Positions 61,220 through 64,000 of a stretch of 64,000 nucleotides of DNA are shown here, piece after piece (within the stretch, counting starts at the first letter, position 1; each line of letters begins with the position of its first letter). The notes beneath the pieces are model-generated. The model was not told the DNA's origin. It did not search any database and was given only the letters and a program-made list of their open reading frames with translations. Origin of the DNA: Flavobacterium sp. (GTDB taxonomy: Bacteria > Bacteroidota > Bacteroidia > Flavobacteriales > Flavobacteriaceae); the NCBI RefSeq assembly GCF_004295795.1, contig NZ_SEBR01000007.1:113552-177551 (forward strand), in the 5' to 3' direction. A program made the translations under genes and the position numbers.

Positions 61220-61933
61220 ATGATCCAAAAAATTCCACTGGAGAACATCCTGTTTCTCGACATCGAAACCGTTCCTTTTGAGCAACATTTCAACAGCCTC
61301 GACGACGAGATGAAGTTGTTGTGGGAGCAAAAAACCCAATACCAAAGACGGGACGAATACACGCCCGAAGCTTTTTACGAACGAGCCGGAATTTGGGCCG
61401 AATTCGGGAAAATCATCACAATTTCGGTTGGATATTTCGTGCTCAAAAGCGATATCCGAAACTTCCGCGTCACTTCTTTTTTTGGCGAGGAAAAACAGAT
61501 TTTGCTCGATTTCTCGAATCTGCTCAACAACCATTTCTCTCGCGCGCAACACATTTTATGCGGACACAACGCCAAGGAATTCGACATTCCGTTCATTGCG
61601 AGACGCATGATCATCAACGAAATCCAATTGCCCGAAAAACTCAATCTATTTGGCAAAAAACCTTGGGAAGTGCCGCATTTGGACACGCTTGAGTTGTGGA
61701 AATTCGGAGATTACAAACACTTTACTTCGTTGAAACTGCTCACGAAGATTTTGGGAATTCCATCTCCGAAGGGCGACATCGACGGAAGCCAGGTTGCGCA
61801 AGTTTTCTACGTCGACCAAGACATCGACCGCATCATCACTTACTGCGAAAAAGACGTGATCGCGACAGCTCAGGTTTTCCTGAAAATGAGACGGGACGAA
61901 CTTTTGGTCGAAGACGAGATTTTGCACGTCTAA
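61220..61933 (+). CDS. DnaQ-like 3'-5' exonuclease (PolB-type)
   Basis: A 237-residue RNase H-fold exonuclease without a polymerase domain. The DEDD residues can be placed: D and E in ILFLDIETVPFE, D in CGHNAKEFDIPFI, and D in YCEKDVIATAQVF. It matches the family of predicted polysaccharide-operon and PolB-like exonucleases common in Bacteroidetes. Its role in repair or RNA processing is unknown. Confidence 0.9.
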   Translation: MIQKIPLENILFLDIETVPFEQHFNSLDDEMKLLWEQKTQYQRRDEYTPEAFYERAGIWAEFGKIITISVGYFVLKSDIRNFRVTSFFGEEKQILLDFSNLLNNHFSRAQHILCGHNAKEFDIPFIARRMIINEIQLPEKLNLFGKKPWEVPHLDTLELWKFGDYKHFTSLKLLTKILGIPSPKGDIDGSQVAQVFYVDQDIDRIITYCEKDVIATAQVFLKMRRDELLVEDEILHV

Positions 61934-61961
61934 ATCAGTTCCAATAACAACCGAACTTTGC

Positions 61962-61969
61962 TAAATTTG
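61962..61969 (+). promoter_or_regulatory. -7 box (TAAATTTG) deciding the next start
   Basis: An exact TAnnTTTG match 15 bp before ATG 61985. It overlaps the alternative upstream TTG starts, which can therefore be dismissed. Confidence 0.55.
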
Positions 61970-61984
61970 GCCAAAAACCGACCA

Positions 61985-62350
61985 ATGCAAAGCGACGAAA
62001 CCATGTACGTGATTCCCGAAAGGTATCGCAAAATCGAGAATCTGCACATCGTTTTCTGGCTTGTCAAAGACTTGTGCTGGGTGATGTTGTGGAAACCGCT
62101 TGGCGTTATCATGATCATACCGACAATCGGAGCCGCGGCTTTGATCACTTGGCAAACGCGCCATATCAAGAGCGAATTGCTGCACAACGTCGCGGTATTT
62201 TTCTGGATTTTGGCCAATGCCTATTGGATGCTGACCGAGTTTTTCTCGAAAGACGACAGTTTGCGTTATTACGCCGTCATTCCATTTTCAATCGGGATCA
62301 TTTCGATACTTTATTATTACGCCGGACTTAAATTCGCAATCAGGAAATAA
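61985..62350 (+). CDS. Small polytopic membrane protein of unknown function
   Basis: A 121-residue protein with about four hydrophobic segments (LWKPLGVIMIIPTIGAAALI, then VAVFFWILANAYWML and YYAVIPFSIGIISILYYYAGL). The N-terminus is soluble (DETMYVIPERYRKIENLH). The family is not recognised. ATG 61985 is supported by the -7 box 15 bp upstream. It is contiguous with the next gene, whose ATG follows its stop directly. Confidence 0.75.
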   Translation: MQSDETMYVIPERYRKIENLHIVFWLVKDLCWVMLWKPLGVIMIIPTIGAAALITWQTRHIKSELLHNVAVFFWILANAYWMLTEFFSKDDSLRYYAVIPFSIGIISILYYYAGLKFAIRK

Positions 62351-63064
62351 ATGAAAACCTACAAAATCACGCCTCAAGGACTGGACGAAATCAAAAGACA
62401 AATGCTCAAAAAAGGCCTGCCGATATTGGTCGTTGCAGCAATCGTGGGAATTTCGATAAGTGCCTTGAATGCAAATAATTCCGATTCCGATGTCAATGTT
62501 TTGCCATTCGTGATCCCAATTTTGGCTTTGTTTCTAGGATTTTCGATTTATCGTACGGTAAAAAAGCAAGCTGAGATTTTCCAAAGCTACGAACTCACGA
62601 TAGACGAATTCGCGATTTCACGTGCGCAAATGAATCTTCCCACGGCAGAAATCCCGACGGTGAAAATCGATTCCATAAAGCGCGTAAGTACAGGAAGTCT
62701 GATCGTTTCCGGCAACGGATTCCAGATTCTCGTGCCAAAACAGCTACAAGATTTTGCCGAAATCGAATCGAAACTGGCAAGCTTCAATCCAATCACAGAA
62801 TTCTCGAACAGCAGATTCAAAAAACTCATCCCGATTTTACCGTTCGCCTTTATCGCGCTGATGTTGGTGACGACCATCATCGAGAATGCGATAATTTCGC
62901 TCATTTTGGGAACGCTTCTTCTTGCAGGTTTGGGCTATTCGGCGATTTCGGTTTTGCGGAATAAAAACGTCGACGCCCGCGCCAAACGTGCGATGTGGTT
63001 TGTTCCGATTGTCATGCTTGCGATTGTTATGAATATTGTTTTGAAGTTTTTTGATGGTGTTTAG
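62351..63064 (+). CDS. Membrane protein with a PH-like central domain
   Basis: A 237-residue protein. Two membrane segments near residues 23-40 and 50-65 (VLPFVIPILALFLGFSIYRTV) are followed by a beta-rich soluble part (about 75-150) that resembles bacterial PH-like domains (AEIPTVKIDSIKRVSTGSLIVSGNGFQILV). Two or three C-terminal helices end the protein. I do not recognise a named family. It is the last gene before the 935-bp repeat-filled right end. Confidence 0.75.
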   Translation: MKTYKITPQGLDEIKRQMLKKGLPILVVAAIVGISISALNANNSDSDVNVLPFVIPILALFLGFSIYRTVKKQAEIFQSYELTIDEFAISRAQMNLPTAEIPTVKIDSIKRVSTGSLIVSGNGFQILVPKQLQDFAEIESKLASFNPITEFSNSRFKKLIPILPFAFIALMLVTTIIENAIISLILGTLLLAGLGYSAISVLRNKNVDARAKRAMWFVPIVMLAIVMNIVLKFFDGV

Positions 63065-63215
63065 GGAGCTTTTTCCGGCTACCTGGCACTAGCTTTTTTG
63101 CAAAAACCGGTTTTTCTAGGGTTTAAAACGAGCTTCCTGCGGTCGCTGTTTTAAATCAAGAAAAATTCGGTTTTTTCTGCAAAAGGCTAGTTGCCGTCAT
63201 CCGGGCTAGGATTGT
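63064..63215. repeat. Structured repeat, copy B (about 150 bp)
   Basis: A counterpart of 24291-24440 in the same orientation. It shares TAGCTTT..GCAAAA, ACGAGCTTCCTGCGGTCGCT, CTGCAAAAGGCTA and CATCCGGGCTA. Its long stem uses different bases (AAAAACCGGTTTTTC with GAAAAATTCGGTTTTT), so the pairing is conserved where the sequence is not. It begins directly after the last gene. Confidence 0.72.
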
Positions 63216-63289
63216 CGTGAGACGATTTTTTTTTCTTTTTATTTTAGTTCTGTGTTCACGGAAATTATCTCACTCGACACCTAAATAAA

Positions 63290-63545
63290 TAAGCTTCGCT
63301 TATTTTGCTTCTTTTCGGCAGCTGCGCTGCCGCAGGCTTTGATTTTCTTTCGTCGCCTGTCCGGCGGAGAGTTCTTTTGTCTGGCAACAAAAGAACCAAA
63401 AATGCCTAGCGGCAGATCGTTTGTGGCGACCTGACAGCCTTGAAAATTCGGAAATGAAAAAAACTCGCGGAGCCTTTTTGGGTGCGAAAACCTCTTTGGG
63501 TCGCTCACACAGTTTTTCATTTCTGCGAATTTTCAACTGTCGCAA
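63290..63545. repeat. Double-hairpin repeat, copy 1
   Basis: The first hairpin is GTTCTTTTGT/ACAAAAGAAC (near 63371-63399). The second is a long stem at 63426-63543 built from GCGACCTGACAGCC, TTGAAAATTCG and AAATGAAAAA with their complements. The same order of parts occurs on the opposite strand at 63839-64000. No gene is credible here despite short open frames. Confidence 0.7.
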
Positions 63546-63559
63546 GCCGCATTTTCCTA

Positions 63560-63592
63560 AGACCTAACAAATCTCCGAGATTTGTTAGGTCT
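63560..63592. repeat. 33-bp perfect palindrome, REP-like
   Basis: The 16-bp arms AGACCTAACAAATCTC and exact complement lie around one central base. It has the same length and the same outer ACCT/AGGT as the palindrome at 4726-4758, but a different inner stem. This indicates selection for the hairpin rather than the sequence. Confidence 0.75.
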
Positions 63593-63624
63593 GGCTGAAG
63601 TTCAGGGAAAAATCCGGGAGTTCA

Positions 63625-63651
63625 TTACAGATTTTCTGTAGAAAATGTTAA
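63625..63651. repeat. Solitary TACAGATTTTCTGTA element
   Basis: The palindrome at 63626-63640 is followed by GAAAATGTTAA, the same half-element as at 39143 and at the ends of the 140-bp elements near 30 kb. Confidence 0.72.
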
Positions 63652-63838
63652 GGTTTTTGATCCTAATGGTTGTTTCGGGCAAAACGTAAAACCCAAAAAT
63701 CTCGGTCAACGCCAACCGATTGTTTCCGTCAAAGACACGCCTGTTTTTTTGCTACGGAGCCGTTTTTAGCGCAGCGAAGCAAGCTAAAAAGCAAATAGAC
63801 ACTTCCGATTAGTCCGCGGCCTAAGCACAAAACGCGGG

Positions 63839-64000
63839 CACCTGACGTCTTGAAATTTGGGAAAAAAGAGGCGTCAACGGTACAGCGCATTGTTCGCCTC
63901 TTTTCCAAATTCCAAGGCTGTCAGGTCGCGTTTTTGGTTCGAGCCGCAAGGCCTTTTTGCTACTTTTGCGGCCAGGCAAAAGTAGTCCCGCGGAAGGCGA
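63839..64000. repeat. Double-hairpin repeat, copy 2, inverted and cut by the window edge
   Basis: Read on the minus strand it runs CTACTTTTGC/GCAAAAGTAG hairpin, CAAAAAGGCCTTGCGGC, then GCGACCTGACAGCC and a long stem ending at 63839. This matches copy 1 part by part with compensating base changes. It continues toward or beyond the window end. Confidence 0.68.

Noticed and set aside
63281..63545. Short minus-strand open frames in the right-end repeat region
   Set aside because: They lie entirely within hairpin stems and have low-complexity, basic composition without start signals.

Overview
This window looks like a chromosomal segment of a Flavobacterium-like member of the Flavobacteriaceae (Bacteroidota). 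The evidence is a SprE/PorW-type gliding and type IX secretion lipoprotein, many lineage-restricted DUF families, promoters of the Bacteroidetes TAnnTTTG type, few Shine-Dalgarno sites, and an F-type ATP synthase cluster without atpD and atpC. Base composition looks unusually rich in G and C for Flavobacterium (about half in the stretch counted by eye). It is mostly ordinary, densely packed core chromosome. The unusual content lies in the gaps, which hold several families of palindromic repeats, one of them flanking its probable mobilising enzyme. Layout: 0-4.8 kb holds the 3' end of purD, two small membrane-protein genes, a frameshifted lipoprotein gene, an ADP-ribosylglycohydrolase and upp. 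4.8-12.7 kb holds a DUF4254/glycosyltransferase 9/cupin-GNAT operon, a large secreted repeat protein, a ferredoxin-type reductase and a DUF5687/ATPase transporter pair. 12.8-22.4 kb holds sprE, bactofilin and the ATP synthase genes atpZ-atpB-atpE-atpF-atpH-atpA-atpG, with a secreted-protein gene between atpH and atpA. 22.4-29.8 kb holds a flippase, dut, a broken four-helix-bundle gene beside a 7-bp tandem array, a sugar nucleotidyltransferase, a TPR protein, a DUF4292 lipoprotein and an EnvC-like protein. 29.8-30.4 kb is a tandemly duplicated repeat block. 30.4-42.8 kb holds housekeeping genes (thioesterase, SPOR protein, dprA, trpS, two plsC-type genes, a sigma/anti-sigma barrel pair, recA, an acyl-ACP desaturase, an HD hydrolase) and an orphan HicB-like regulator. 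42.8-57.6 kb is dominated by heme synthesis. A minus-strand run carries hemH-MATE-hemJ-histidine kinase, followed by enoyl-CoA hydratase. A divergent plus-strand run carries hemA-hemC-hemD-[RAYT transposase]-hemE-...-hemF-...-hemB. 57.6-63.1 kb holds a lipoprotein cytochrome c, an MBL hydrolase, ogt, a serine hydrolase, an exonuclease and small membrane proteins. 63.1-64.0 kb is gene-free and filled with hairpin repeats. Working together: hemA, B, C, D, E, F, J and H supply every step from glutamyl-tRNA to protoheme except the hemL aminomutase, which is not here. The ATP synthase cluster supplies all of Fo plus delta, alpha and gamma, while beta and epsilon must lie elsewhere. The most notable system is a REP-associated tyrosine transposase (RAYT) gene inserted between hemD and hemE. 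It is bounded by two near-identical palindromes, and related palindromes recur at 4.7, 29.9, 30.2, 48.0-48.2 and 63.6 kb. This is what a resident REP/RAYT system would look like in a flavobacterium. Two further repeat families (a TACAGATTTTCTGTA element and a 150-bp covarying hairpin element) have no enzyme in the window.
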